Assembly (NCBI RefSeq): GCF_024198235.1
Contig: NZ_JAKCFB010000028.1
Coordinates: 59,209 to 123,208, forward strand
DNA length: 64,000 nt
Source of the DNA: Myxococcus dinghuensis
GTDB taxonomy: Bacteria; Myxococcota; Myxococcia; Myxococcales; Myxococcaceae
Reading direction: 5' to 3'
Below, piece by piece: positions 1 through 9,124 of the stretch (within the stretch, counting starts at the first letter, position 1; each line of letters starts with the position of its first letter). Under the pieces are notes generated by a model. The model was not told the origin of the DNA. It saw only the letters and a program-made list of their open reading frames with translations, and ran no database searches. Made by a program: the position numbers and the translations under genes.

Positions 1-409
1 GCTCGCCCAGTTCGAGGGGCACGCCGGAGACCACCTCGTCCTCCGACAACTCCCAGACGCCCTGGAGCGCCGAGCCCGCGACGGAGACCTGCGTGCCCCC
101 GTCGGTGTTCGCCAGTCGCACCGCGCCGGGCCGCGAACCCTGGGAGAGCACCAGGGGCTTGCGGCTGATGAACGGGTCGTTCAGGGGTTGGCCCAGCGCG
201 GCGCCGGGGCGGGTGAAGTCCGGCCCGTTGCGCGACAGGGCCACCTCGCGGCCCGCGGGCAGCGCGTCGAGCATCAGCCGTTCCCCCACGCGCCGGGGCA
301 GCGGATGGGAGATGACGGTCAGGGCCGGGACGAGGCGAGGCCCCTGGGGGCCCCCCGTCCGCTTCGGCGGCACGGCGGCGGTGGAGACATCGGCGAGCGA
401 GGGGGACAT
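1..409 (-). CDS. N-terminal part of an FHA-type sigma-54 activator (cut by window edge)
   Basis: Only the first 136 codons are visible, read leftwards from an ATG at 407-409; the rest lies outside the window. After a Pro/Gly-rich lead of about 28 residues come LTVISHPLPRRVGERLML, REVALSRNGPDF and ISRKPLVLSQGS, then a short strand-rich stretch containing VRLANTDGGTQVSV. This is the layout of the FHA-like sensor domain that opens many myxobacterial sigma-54-dependent activators. The AAA+ and helix-turn-helix domains that would prove this are not visible, so the assignment rests on family resemblance. A lone FHA protein is the main alternative. Confidence 0.5.
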   Translation of the reverse strand, partial: MSPSLADVSTAAVPPKRTGGPQGPRLVPALTVISHPLPRRVGERLMLDALPAGREVALSRNGPDFTRPGAALGQPLNDPFISRKPLVLSQGSRPGAVRLANTDGGTQVSVAGSALQGVWELSEDEVVSGVPLELGE

Positions 410-473
410 GGCGAGCCTGTCGGCGACTCTAGTCCAGCCCGGAGCGCGGGACGGTGTCCCCACCGTCGAGCGC

Positions 474-869
474 TCAGCCTGCGCTGATGAACCACGAGGC
501 GGAGAGGTTCCAGCCGCTCAGCGAGCCGGACTCCTTCGCGGTCAGCCCCGGGCTCGTCTGCCAGTTGATGTTGTTGGGGCCCACGGAGGGGATGGTCCAC
601 TGGAGGGTGAAGGTGGTGTCGTTCACCGCGACGGCCTTGTAGGTGACGGAGCCCGCGGAGGGGTTGCTGAAGTCCCCGGGGCTGCTGAACTGGCCGGACT
701 GGCCCGAGGCGATGACGCTCGGCGGGGGGATGGACCACTGCTCGTCGGTGGAGGAGTTGACCAGCACCAGGTCCCCCGACGTCTGGTTGACGAGGGTGGC
801 GGTGAGGCTCTCCGTGTCCTGCGGGGCCTTCGTCTGCTGGGTGGGCTTGTCGAGGGAAACGTTCGGCAT
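474..869 (-). CDS. aegerolysin-like small protein
   Basis: This 131-residue protein has no signal peptide. The ATG at 867-869 has GAGGAG just upstream, which decides it over earlier in-frame starts. From about residue 20 the chain is a Ser/Thr/Asn-rich beta protein: TATLVNQTSGDLVLVNSST, then an F-S-S-P-G stretch, GSVTYKAV and FTLQWTIPSVGPNNINW. The size and the order 'residual bonds, G-x-V-x-Y, W-x-x-P-x-x-G-x-N' resemble aegerolysins, single-domain beta-sandwich proteins that bind particular membrane lipids and often work with a MACPF partner. No MACPF gene is in the window. The family call is by eye; another small beta-sandwich is possible. It points away from the TPR gene, with 260 bp between them in which I see no further gene. 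Confidence 0.5.
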   Translation of the reverse strand: MPNVSLDKPTQQTKAPQDTESLTATLVNQTSGDLVLVNSSTDEQWSIPPPSVIASGQSGQFSSPGDFSNPSAGSVTYKAVAVNDTTFTLQWTIPSVGPNNINWQTSPGLTAKESGSLSGWNLSASWFISAG

Positions 870-1129
870 GGTGGGCTCCTCGGGTACGGGGGTTCGGTGC
901 GAGGCCTGGATGGCCTCGCGCGTCGTCGGAGGGTCAGTGCAGCGAGCGTGCCGTGAGGGAACCTCCTGGGTCTCCGAGGGGGAACCCCGTCGTCGAAGGG
1001 CGGGACACACCGTGTCGACACGTCGGTCCGCCGACGTCGACACGTCGGATCCAGGCGCGGGGTGGGTGGAGGCGGGGACCCCGGCGTGTCACTGTCAGGG
1101 GGCATCTCGCGTGGCGTCCGCCTTGAGCC

Positions 1130-4100
1130 ATGCGCCTCCAGGTTCCGGCCGCTGACTCCTCCTCCGTGCTCCTCCCGCTCGCGCCCTCCCCGACCGCTTC
1201 TTCGCCGACCCCCGAACTGCTCGACGCGGTGCGAGACCTCTACGAGCGGGGGCTGTACCTCCAGGCGTTCCAGCGGACGCAGGGGGGCGTGCCCATGGCG
1301 CGGTGGACGGGGACGCGGGCGCGGGTCCTCGCGGGGCGGCTCCTGCACCACCTGGGCGCGGTGCGCGCGTCGCGGCTGCAGTGGACCCTCGCCTGGCGCG
1401 AGGCTCCTCGGGATCCGGAGGTCCGGTACTACTTCGCGTCGCTGATGCTCAAGCGCCGCGGGCCGCTGCCGACGCTGGCGTTCCTCGACGGCCCGGTGGA
1501 CCTGGAGACGGCGTCCGTGGAGCTGCGCGCGGACCTGCTGCTCTGCCGGGCCGAGTGCCTCATCGCCCTGCGCGACTTCGAGGACGCGGGGCGGTGGGTG
1601 AGGGAGGCGCTGGCGCTCGCGCCCCGTCATCCCTGGTGCCACGTCATGCACTCCCACCTGTTGGAGGAGCAGGACCGGCGCGAGGAGGCGCTGGAGGCCT
1701 GTCGGCGGGCCCTGGCGCTGCGGCCGTGGTACCGCCCGGCGGTGCAGACGCTGGCGGACCTGCTGACGGAGCTGGGCCGCGACGAGGAGGCGCTGGCGTT
1801 CCTGCGGGAGGCGTCGGCGACGCTGGAGGTGTCCTCGGTGTCGGGGCGGCTCGCGCTGATGCTGGGTGAGCGGGGGCTGCACGACGAGGCCTGGGCGCAG
1901 TGGGAGCGGGCGCTCGTGCTGGCCCCGATGCTGGACGCGAAGACCTTCGGGATGCTGGCCGCGATGCGCTCCGACACGGCGTACCTCCGGGGCGACGTGG
2001 CGCTGGCCCTGGACCTGGCGTGGGTGAGCGGCTCTCCCTTCCACGCGAACGTGGCCCGTCGGCTGGAGGCCCGTCCGGAGGGCCGCCGCGTCCTGCTGCC
2101 CGTGCGCTTCGTGCGCCAGCACCACAAGACGTGCGCGCCCGCGACGCTCGTCTCCGTGGCGGCGCTGTGGAACGTGCCCGTGGCGCACCTGCAGGTGGCG
2201 GAGGCCATCTGCTACGACGGCACCCCGGCCTACCAGGAGCGCCACTGGGCGGCGACGACGGGCTGGCACGTGCGCGAGTTCCGCGTCACCTGGGAGAGCG
2301 CCCGCGCCCTGCTGGACGCCGGCATCGCGTTCACCCTCACCACGCGCGCCCCGGGCAGCGCGCACCTCCAGGCCGTGGTGGGCTACGACGAGCGGCGCGG
2401 GACGCTGCTCGTGAGGGACCCCTCCACGCCGCACCTGGTGGAGTTCGACACCGACGCGTCGCTCGTGCACTTCGCGTCCTGTGGGCCGCGCGGCATGGCC
2501 ATGGTGCCCCTGGCGGAGGCGGCGCGGCTGGACGCCATCGAGCTGCCGGAGGCCGCGCTCTACGACGACGTGCACCGGATGGACGCGGCGCTCGTGGACA
2601 ACGAGCGCGCGGAGGCGCTGGCCATCGTCGAGTCCATGGCGCGCGTCGCGCCGGACCACCGGCTGGTGTGGGAGTCCCGCCGCGCGGTGGCCGCGTACGA
2701 CGACAGCTCGCCGGACGCGCTGGCCGCCCTCGAGGGCCTGCGCGCGGCCCATCCCGACGACCTCAACTACCTGCTCGCGTGGCTGGGCCACCTGGGGGAG
2801 CTGGGGCGGGGCGAGGAGCGCCTGTCGGTGCTGCGCGAGCGCGCGCGGGGGCCCCGGACACATCCGCTCATCTGGCACTCGCTCGCGGCGGACCTGTTGT
2901 CGGACGCGCGTCACGAGGCGGAGGCCGAGTGGCTGCTGCTGCGCACCCTGCGCGTCCACTCCACCTTCGCGCCCGCGTACCGCTCCCTGGCCAACCTGCG
3001 CTGGACGCAGCAGCGCCGCGCGGAGGCGCTCGGGCTCTACCGCGCCGCGGCCTGCCTGGAGGACACGAACGAGGGCCACGCCTGGAGCTACTTCCTCGCG
3101 GCCCAGTCGCAGGGGGACACGGCGCGGGCGCTGGCCTTCCTGACGGACCGCTTCCAGCGGCTGGGGGCGCTCAACGCGGGGCCCGCCCAGACGCTGTGCC
3201 GCGCGCGAGAGGAGCTGGACCAGACGGCGGAGGCGTTCGCCGTGCTGGAGCGCGCCCGCGCGCTGAGACCCGAGGATGGGGAGCTGACCCTCTTCACGGC
3301 GCAGCTCCACGCGCGCTTCGGTCAGGCGGAGGAGGCGAAGCGGCTCCTGGAGTCGTCCCGCCACGTCCGGGAAGGGGCCTGGCTCCGCGCGTCGGCCATG
3401 CTGGCCTCGTCGCGAGGGGAGCTCGAGGCGGCGCTGATCGAATGGGAGTTGCTGCTCATCCTGGAGCCGCTGGCGCAGGACGCGCACGCCGAGCGGGTGC
3501 GCCTGCTCACCGCGCTGAAGGGCGTGCCGGCGGCGCGCGCGCGGCTGGAGACGGCCTGCGCGCGCTTTCCGCACCACCACGGCCTCTTGCGCCTGCGCGT
3601 CCAGTGGGCGCGGGAGTACGACGCGGGGACGCTCCCGGCCGCGGTGGCGGCGATGCTGGCCGTCCACCCGGACGACCCCTGGGCGCTGCGCGAGCACTCC
3701 CGGCTGCTGGTGGGCGAGGGGCGCCGGGAGGAGGCGCTGGCGGTGCTGGACCGCGTGGCGCTGCTGGAGCCGCGCAGCGCGTCGCTCTCCTTCGCGCGGG
3801 GCCGGGTGCTCGAAGCGGAGGGCCGGGGCGACGAGGCCGCGGCGGCCTATCGCCAGTCGCTGACGCTGCTGCCCTCGCCCCCGGCGACGGCGGCGCTGCT
3901 GGAGCTGGCGACCACGGCCGCCGAGCGCAGGGCGTCGCTCGACTTCGTGCGGGAGACGCTGGCGCACGCGCCCGTCATCGACGAGACGGTGCTCGTGGTG
4001 GAGGAGTACGGCCGCCAGGTCTATTCGCCGGAGGAGCTGGGGGCGTGGCTCGAGGCGCTGCTGACGCGCAGGCCCGAGTCGAAGGACGTGTGGGTGGCGC

Positions 4101-6148
4101 GGCTGCGTCACCTGCCGAGGGAGGGCCGCAAGGACGAGGCCCTGGCGTTGGCGGAGCGGGCCACCGCGCACTTCCCGCTGCTGGGGCAGCTGTGGCTGGA
4201 GCGGGCGTTGGTGCACCGGGCGCGCAAGGAGGCCGCCGGGGAGCGCGCGGCGCTGGAGCGGGCGTGTCGGCTGTCGCCCGGGTGGGCGCGGCCGACGTGC
4301 GAGCTGTCGGAGCTGCTGGAGCGCCAGGGCGAGAAGGACGAGGCGCGCGCGGTGCTGGAGCGGCTGCGGCGGGAGAACCCGCTGGACGGCACGGTGCTGG
4401 GCTTCCTGGCGGAGCTGATGTGGCGCTCCGACGCGCCGGACGAGGCGCTCGCGTACCTCACCCAGGCGCTGCGCCTGGACGTGGCCTATGGCTGGGGCTG
4501 GGAGCGGATGGTGGAGTGGTCGGAGGAGGCGGGGCGGCTCCCGGAGGCCGTGGCGCTGGCGCGCGAGCTGACGGCGCGCCCCGACAACCCCGTCGCGGCG
4601 CGGTGGAAGCTGGCGGAGCTGCTGGAGTTGCAGGAGGGCGAGGACTCGCTGGCGGAGCGGTTGTCGCTGCTGGACTCCGTCCTGGAGTCGGCGCCGCGCA
4701 TGGCGGACGCGCATGACTCGCGGGCCCGGATGTTGTGTGCGGCGGGGCGTCACGAGGAGGCGCTGGCGGCGTGCTCGCCGGCCATCTACGGCGGCAACCC
4801 ACCGCCGTCGCTGCGAGGCCGCGCGGCCTGGGTGCTGGCCCAGCGCGGCGACCTGCGCGCCGCCATCCGCGACATGACGACGGTGGTCGAGCTGTCCCCG
4901 GATTATCTCTGGGGCTGGTCGCAGCTGGCGGAGTGGGGCGAGTCCCTCCAGGACGCGGCGGTGAACCTCCGGGCGCTGGAGGCGCTGGTGGCGCAGCGTC
5001 CGGAGTCCCCGTCGCTGCGCGAGCGGATGGGAGACGCGCGGGCGCGGGCGGGCGACGTGGAGGGCGCGCTGGCCGCCTGGGCGCTCGCGCGGGAGCTGGC
5101 GCCCCGGCGTGGCATCCCGTCGCTGAAGGCCTTCGACCTGCTGTTGAAGCACCGCCGGCTGGACGAGGCGGCCACCGAGCTGGAGCGCGCGAAGGGGCTC
5201 TGCGACGAGGCCCTGTTCGAGGCGCGCCACCTGCAACTGGCCGCCGCGCGCGGAGATGCCCGGGCCGCGGGCGTGCACCTGAAGCGGATGGTGTTCACGC
5301 TCGATGACGACAACGGGTGGCCGCTCTCCGTCGCGAAGCAGGTGGTGAAGGAGCGGGGGTGGACGTCCGCGCTGGACTCGGCGGTGGAGCTGGCGGTCCA
5401 CGAGCGCGAGGGCGAGCTGCCCCAGTCCCTGGCCCGGCACTGGGGGACGCGTCAGGCGGAGCGGCCGTTGGCGTGGCGGGTGTGGGGCCGCCTGCGGGGG
5501 TTGCTCGATTCGCGCGCCAGCGCGGTGGAGGCGGTGGGCGCGTACGTGGAGCGGCTGGGTGAGCTCCACCGCGTCTTCCTGATGCCGCTGTTCCTCTGGA
5601 TGCACGGCGGCCTGCTGCGGCGCCACGTCCGCCTCTGGGGCGCCATGGGCTACGCGCTGATGCAGATGGGGTGGATGGGCTGGGCGTGGCGCTGGATGAG
5701 CGACTGGCGGGAGTACCCGGTGCGCGAGCTGCGCCCGTGGATGCTGCTCAACGTCACGGTGCTGGGCTACCTGCTGGGCAACACGCAGGAGGCCGAGGAC
5801 GCCGTGGAGCGCGGGCTGGGCCTGCCGGAGGACCACGCCCGGCCGAGCCTGCGCGTGTGGGGTGCCTTCCTGCTGGCGCTGGGCGGCTCCCAGCGGGCGC
5901 TGGACGAGGCGCTGGAGGGGCTGGAGGCTCCGCCCGACGAGCCGCTGTTGAAGCTGCTGAAGGGCCTGGCGGAGGCGATGCGCGCCGCGCGGGTGTCGGG
6001 CGCGCAGGAGGCGCGGGCGGCGCTGCGCCGGGCGGAGGCGGCGGGAGGTGACCTGCGCTCGAACGGGCTGGCCCAGCGGGCCTACCGGGACGCGGTGGCG
6101 CGGATCCGCGAGCGGGTGGGCCGCGACGCCTGGTCCCGGTCGGGGTGA
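1130..6148 (+). CDS. giant TPR protein with an internal C39-like papain-fold domain
   Basis: This 1672-residue protein has no signal peptide or membrane segment. Nearly the whole chain is tetratricopeptide-type helical pairs with repeated patterns such as GR-x-x-EAL and P-x-x-x-x-A. Inside the repeats, at about residues 322-435, is a peptidase C39-like domain: Gln330 and Cys335 in QHHKTCAPATL, His412 in GSAHLQAVVGYD, and Asp430 in LVRDPS. These are the oxyanion Gln, nucleophile, His and Asp of papain-fold C39 peptidases, in the right order and spacing, so an active enzyme is plausible. TPR arms could present substrates or partners. The start ATG has only a weak Shine-Dalgarno, and in-frame starts further in cannot be excluded. 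The gene stands alone and converges on a DUF4326 gene. Substrate and role are unknown. Confidence 0.75.
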   Translation: MRLQVPAADSSSVLLPLAPSPTASSPTPELLDAVRDLYERGLYLQAFQRTQGGVPMARWTGTRARVLAGRLLHHLGAVRASRLQWTLAWREAPRDPEVRYYFASLMLKRRGPLPTLAFLDGPVDLETASVELRADLLLCRAECLIALRDFEDAGRWVREALALAPRHPWCHVMHSHLLEEQDRREEALEACRRALALRPWYRPAVQTLADLLTELGRDEEALAFLREASATLEVSSVSGRLALMLGERGLHDEAWAQWERALVLAPMLDAKTFGMLAAMRSDTAYLRGDVALALDLAWVSGSPFHANVARRLEARPEGRRVLLPVRFVRQHHKTCAPATLVSVAALWNVPVAHLQVAEAICYDGTPAYQERHWAATTGWHVREFRVTWESARALLDAGIAFTLTTRAPGSAHLQAVVGYDERRGTLLVRDPSTPHLVEFDTDASLVHFASCGPRGMAMVPLAEAARLDAIELPEAALYDDVHRMDAALVDNERAEALAIVESMARVAPDHRLVWESRRAVAAYDDSSPDALAALEGLRAAHPDDLNYLLAWLGHLGELGRGEERLSVLRERARGPRTHPLIWHSLAADLLSDARHEAEAEWLLLRTLRVHSTFAPAYRSLANLRWTQQRRAEALGLYRAAACLEDTNEGHAWSYFLAAQSQGDTARALAFLTDRFQRLGALNAGPAQTLCRAREELDQTAEAFAVLERARALRPEDGELTLFTAQLHARFGQAEEAKRLLESSRHVREGAWLRASAMLASSRGELEAALIEWELLLILEPLAQDAHAERVRLLTALKGVPAARARLETACARFPHHHGLLRLRVQWAREYDAGTLPAAVAAMLAVHPDDPWALREHSRLLVGEGRREEALAVLDRVALLEPRSASLSFARGRVLEAEGRGDEAAAAYRQSLTLLPSPPATAALLELATTAAERRASLDFVRETLAHAPVIDETVLVVEEYGRQVYSPEELGAWLEALLTRRPESKDVWVARLRHLPREGRKDEALALAERATAHFPLLGQLWLERALVHRARKEAAGERAALERACRLSPGWARPTCELSELLERQGEKDEARAVLERLRRENPLDGTVLGFLAELMWRSDAPDEALAYLTQALRLDVAYGWGWERMVEWSEEAGRLPEAVALARELTARPDNPVAARWKLAELLELQEGEDSLAERLSLLDSVLESAPRMADAHDSRARMLCAAGRHEEALAACSPAIYGGNPPPSLRGRAAWVLAQRGDLRAAIRDMTTVVELSPDYLWGWSQLAEWGESLQDAAVNLRALEALVAQRPESPSLRERMGDARARAGDVEGALAAWALARELAPRRGIPSLKAFDLLLKHRRLDEAATELERAKGLCDEALFEARHLQLAAARGDARAAGVHLKRMVFTLDDDNGWPLSVAKQVVKERGWTSALDSAVELAVHEREGELPQSLARHWGTRQAERPLAWRVWGRLRGLLDSRASAVEAVGAYVERLGELHRVFLMPLFLWMHGGLLRRHVRLWGAMGYALMQMGWMGWAWRWMSDWREYPVRELRPWMLLNVTVLGYLLGNTQEAEDAVERGLGLPEDHARPSLRVWGAFLLALGGSQRALDEALEGLEAPPDEPLLKLLKGLAEAMRAARVSGAQEARAALRRAEAAGGDLRSNGLAQRAYRDAVARIRERVGRDAWSRSG

Positions 6149-6167
6149 GGCGCGACGTGGCGCCCGG

Positions 6168-6593
6168 CTATGCGGCGTGCGCGTCCACCCAGGTGGCCAG
6201 CACGTCCGCGTGGCAGGGGCCCGGCTTGCACCAGCAGCCCAGGCGCTTGCCGCGCAGGGACAGCACGGCGTCGCGCCAGGTCGGGTCGTGGCGCGCGCGC
6301 AGCTCCAGGTACCAGCGGTAGGACTCGAAGGCGTCCACGTCCGGCCCCATGCGGCGCAGGGCCTCGTCGCGGACGCGCTGCTGCTCGGGCTCGGGGAGCG
6401 CGGTGAGCCAGGGGGCGAAGTAGGCCTTCAGCATGGCGCCGGGGGTGCCCACGCCCCCGGGCTTGAACGGGTTGCCGAAGCGACCGGGCACGGGGTTGGT
6501 GGGGCTCGGCTTCGCCCACGCGCGGAAGGCGCGGCCCACGTACACGTCACAGCCTTCGTGGACATGGACCGCCGTCGTGCGCGTCCCGGTCAT
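6168..6593 (-). CDS. DUF4326 domain protein
   Basis: This 141-residue soluble protein matches DUF4326 from end to end. It has the opening 'VxVhEGCDVYVGRAF', the central GRFGNPFKPG, a helical middle with a WYLELRARHDP segment, and the closing GKRLGCWCKPGPCHADVLA with its three cysteines and a histidine. These suggest a bound metal or a redox site, but the function of the family is unknown; it turns up in phages and scattered bacteria. It lies 19 bp beyond the convergent TPR gene and 25 bp downstream of the small lipoprotein gene on the same strand, so it may share that gene's transcript. Confidence 0.75.
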   Translation of the reverse strand: MTGTRTTAVHVHEGCDVYVGRAFRAWAKPSPTNPVPGRFGNPFKPGGVGTPGAMLKAYFAPWLTALPEPEQQRVRDEALRRMGPDVDAFESYRWYLELRARHDPTWRDAVLSLRGKRLGCWCKPGPCHADVLATWVDAHAA

Positions 6594-6618
6594 CGGCGTG
6601 CTTCCCGTGGGACCGGAC

Positions 6619-6894
6619 CTACTTCTTGCGCTTCTTGCCGGAGGCGGGGACGACGGCCGGCTGCTGCGCGGCCTCCTCGGCGGCGGCCTTCAGCTCGTCG
6701 CGCTCCTTCGTCATGGAGGCCAGCTCGAGCTCGAGCCCGGTGACCTTCTCCTTCAGGGCCTCGTTCTCCGACTGCAGCTTCTTGGTGTCCGAGCGCGCGA
6801 TGTTCGCCTCCGCCTTGGCGCGGGTCAGCTCACGCGAGTTGCCACAGCCGACCAGGGACACCGCAAGCACTGCCGCCGCCATCCAAGCCTTCAT
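6619..6894 (-). CDS. small coiled-coil lipoprotein
   Basis: This 91-residue protein has a lipoprotein signal: basic start, hydrophobic run AAAVLAVSLVG, and a lipobox ending at Cys17 (SLVGC). Residues 25-75 are a charged heptad pattern (KKLQSENEALKEKVTGLE) that should form a coiled coil, followed by a Pro/Ala stretch and a KKRKK tail. The ATG at 6892-6894 has AGGAG about eight bases upstream. It is probably lipid-anchored, with a coiled coil that could span to or bind peptidoglycan, like Lpp-type proteins. No specific family is recognised. Confidence 0.75.
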   Translation of the reverse strand: MKAWMAAAVLAVSLVGCGNSRELTRAKAEANIARSDTKKLQSENEALKEKVTGLELELASMTKERDELKAAAEEAAQQPAVVPASGKKRKK

Positions 6895-7094
6895 CTGAAA
6901 CCGCTCCTGTGTGTGCCCGGGCCCGGGGGGGCCAGGCGCTGGAATCTTCCGGCGACGCGCCGAGCCCCTTCCTCCGAGGCCACGCGCGCGACCGGCATGC
7001 GCCGTCGAGCGTAGGCATGGAGCCGCCGTGAGCGGAAGCCACCGCGGAGTCGGATGTGCTCGTGCCCCGGGCAGGTGTGATTGCTTCTCAAATC

Positions 7095-7847
7095 TCAAAC
7101 CTTGGTATCGGGGTGGGGCTGGTGCTCGTGGAGCCACACGTGTTCGAGGCCCCAGGTGAAGAGGACGTGGTGGCGCGAGAGGACGACGAAGCTCTCCAAC
7201 TGGATGGGGCGGGTGACGGTGAGCACGCGGGTGCCGGGGGGACAGGCGCGCAGGCGGGTGACGAGGCGCGCGCGGGTCTCGGGGGAGAGGGCGGTCCAGT
7301 TGAGGAAGACGTGGGTCGCGTCCGGGAGAACGACGCAATTTGCGTCCCCCGCGACGAGCCGGGCGCCGGTCTTCGCCAGGGGCTTCGCGGCGAGCGCGAC
7401 GTGGAAGTCGAGCAGCTCGATACCGGTGGCCTCGGCGCCCAGCCAGCGCGCGGCGAGCAGGGTGCGTCCGCGTCCGGCGCCCAGGTCCAGCAGCTTGCCG
7501 CCGGGGCCGAGTCCGGCCTTGCGGAAGAGCCAGAGGGCGGTGTGCACGGGCGTTTCGCCATACATCAGCTCGTTGAAGCGTTGGCCGCTGGCCTGGAGGA
7601 GGCGGATCAGCTCGAAGGAGCGCCTCAGGCGATAGGGGGAGACGAGCACCTCGCGCAGCCACAGGCCCAGGTAGGGGCCGAGCAGGCGGGGGCGGAGGGC
7701 GAGCACGGCGAGGTCGCCCAGGCGTGTCACGAACTCGATGACGAGGATGCTCAGCCGGATGACGACGAGGCGGGGGAGGGAGACGGCGTAGTCGTCATCC
7801 TCGTCGCGGGGCGTCCTCGCGGGTGGGGTGGGGGCGTCCTCGGCCAT
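7095..7847 (-). CDS. class I SAM-dependent methyltransferase
   Basis: This 250-residue protein has an acidic N-terminus and one or two hydrophobic stretches (about residues 26-65), then a Rossmann methyltransferase core. Motif I is KLLDLGAGRGRTLLAARWLG near residues 118-137, followed by the acidic loop TGIELLDFH, LVAGDAN (motif II region) and VFLNWTALSP (motif IV). The substrate cannot be told. The core resembles stand-alone small-molecule or lipid methyltransferases, and the hydrophobic lead suggests membrane association. The start was taken at MAEDAP because upstream in-frame residues are shadow sequence. The divergent gene at 7981 leaves about 130 bp for two promoters. Confidence 0.7.
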   Translation of the reverse strand: MAEDAPTPPARTPRDEDDDYAVSLPRLVVIRLSILVIEFVTRLGDLAVLALRPRLLGPYLGLWLREVLVSPYRLRRSFELIRLLQASGQRFNELMYGETPVHTALWLFRKAGLGPGGKLLDLGAGRGRTLLAARWLGAEATGIELLDFHVALAAKPLAKTGARLVAGDANCVVLPDATHVFLNWTALSPETRARLVTRLRACPPGTRVLTVTRPIQLESFVVLSRHHVLFTWGLEHVWLHEHQPHPDTKV

Positions 7848-7980
7848 GGAGTGTGGGTGGGAGGATAGCAGTGGGGTGCGCAACCCCGCGACAACACGGG
7901 CCCGCAACTTCCGGGCGGGGCCCGGGTTCATGTCTCCAGACGCGATGACCGGCGGTGGCCGGCGCGAACCGGAGGCGGAC

Positions 7981-8295
7981 ATGAAGAAGAACATCCTGGC
8001 GGTGGCGATGATGGGGTTCGGGCTGATGACGGCGATGCCGGCGAGCGCGGCGGAGGCGGATCGGCGGCAGGTGAGCCAGCAGGCGCGCATCGTCGACGGC
8101 GTGAAGAGCGGGGAACTCACGGGCCGCGAGGCGCTGCGGCTGGAGCGCAAGCACCGCGAAATCCAGCGGGACATCCGTCAGGCGCGCCGCGACGACGGCC
8201 ACCTGGACGCGCAGGAGCGGGCGCAGATCAACCGCGAGCAGAACCAGCTCAGCCGGCGCATCGCCCGGCAGAAGCACGACGGCCAGACGCGCTGA
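7981..8295 (+). CDS. small secreted basic/helical protein
   Basis: This 104-residue protein has a clear Sec signal peptide (MKKN, hydrophobic run to GLMTAMP, cleavage after ASA near residue 23). The mature part, about 80 residues, is almost entirely charged helix with repeated Arg/Gln/Glu and contains DGVKSGELTGREALRLE and DGHLDAQERAQI. These two segments, each with a short D/E-G turn between helices, look like a duplicated helix-loop-helix and resemble a weak EF-hand-like repeat. GGAGG sits seven bases before the ATG. It is likely periplasmic; no named family is recognised. Confidence 0.65.
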   Translation: MKKNILAVAMMGFGLMTAMPASAAEADRRQVSQQARIVDGVKSGELTGREALRLERKHREIQRDIRQARRDDGHLDAQERAQINREQNQLSRRIARQKHDGQTR

Positions 8296-8418
8296 GCGCG
8301 GGGGCGCGCTAGCATGCGCGGCGTTCCCGCGAAGGGGGGCGCTGTCATGCGTGGAAGTCTCGTGGGCCTGGCGTCGGATGCGATGCGCGTCACGCTCGGG
8401 TGGGCGACGGGGGGGTGA

Positions 8419-9093
8419 ATGAGTCCGCGTGAGACGAAGCGGTCGGGCGTGAAGCGAGGCGGTGGTGCAGGAGCGCGGCCTCGCGGCCAGGGTGGCAAGG
8501 TGGCTCGTACGGGTGCCACGGGCGTGAAGCGAGGCGGTCTCGCCGCGAGCGCAAAGCGGGGCGAGAGCGGTGAGGCGCCTCGAACCGGCGCCACGCGCCT
8601 GAATCGGAACGTGAGCCCCGGTGCGGCGCATGTCGCTACGAGACGCGGAAAGCGTTCCGCGGAGAGCGGGGGCGGCGCGAACAGGCAGGGCTCCGCGCCT
8701 TCCCACTCCGGCGCGGCGGGTGGCTCCTCGCGAGGCCTCACCTTCGAGGACGTGAGGGCGCTCGCGCTCGCGTTGCCGGGGATGGAGGAGGGGTCCTCCT
8801 ACGGGACGCCGTCCTTCCGCGTGCGCAAGAAGTTCATCGCGCGGCTGAAGGAGGACGGCGAGACGCTCGTGGTGAAGGTGGACCCGGAGGCGCGCGAGGT
8901 GCTCACGCGCGCGGAGCCGGAGACCTTCTTCATCACGGACCACTACGCCGGCTATCCGGAGTACCTGCTCGTCCGGCTGGCGAAGGTGGAGCGGAGCGTG
9001 CTCGCGCGGCTGCTGGAGGAGGGCTGGCGGGGCGCGGCCTCCGGCCAGCAGCTCGCGGCTCACGCGGGGAAGACGCCGAGCGCTCGGAAGTGA
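8419..9093 (+). CDS. MmcQ/YjbR-family protein with a long basic tail at its N-terminus
   Basis: This 224-residue protein has a MmcQ/YjbR domain at residues 108-215: LTFEDVRALALALPGMEEG, then a PSFRVRKKFIARL strand pair, and TFFITDHYAGYPEYLLVRL. Members adopt a double-wing DNA-binding-like fold; the biochemical role is unknown. The first 105 residues are unusual: low-complexity, Gly/Arg/Lys-rich, with near-repeats (GVKRGG twice, RTGAT twice). The underlying 19-base DNA direct repeat occurs at about 8444 and 8520. Such tails bind nucleic acid nonspecifically in other proteins. The ATG at 8419 follows a G-rich stretch. A later start that would remove the tail has no good ribosome site, but it cannot be ruled out. 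Confidence 0.7.
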   Translation: MSPRETKRSGVKRGGGAGARPRGQGGKVARTGATGVKRGGLAASAKRGESGEAPRTGATRLNRNVSPGAAHVATRRGKRSAESGGGANRQGSAPSHSGAAGGSSRGLTFEDVRALALALPGMEEGSSYGTPSFRVRKKFIARLKEDGETLVVKVDPEAREVLTRAEPETFFITDHYAGYPEYLLVRLAKVERSVLARLLEEGWRGAASGQQLAAHAGKTPSARK

Positions 9094-9124
9094 GCGCCTC
9101 GGCGTCGCGGTGACGTCGCGCCGC

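Noticed and set aside
623..5836. Antisense open frame of 1737 codons opposite the TPR gene
   Set aside because: It is rich in Arg, Gln, Pro and His in the pattern of a GC-rich antisense shadow, has no domain, and the sense strand is a convincing TPR/C39 protein.
7095..8174. Longer methyltransferase start at 8174
   Set aside because: The upstream extension overlaps the divergent secreted-protein gene and has shadow composition; MAEDAP at 7847 is the sensible start.
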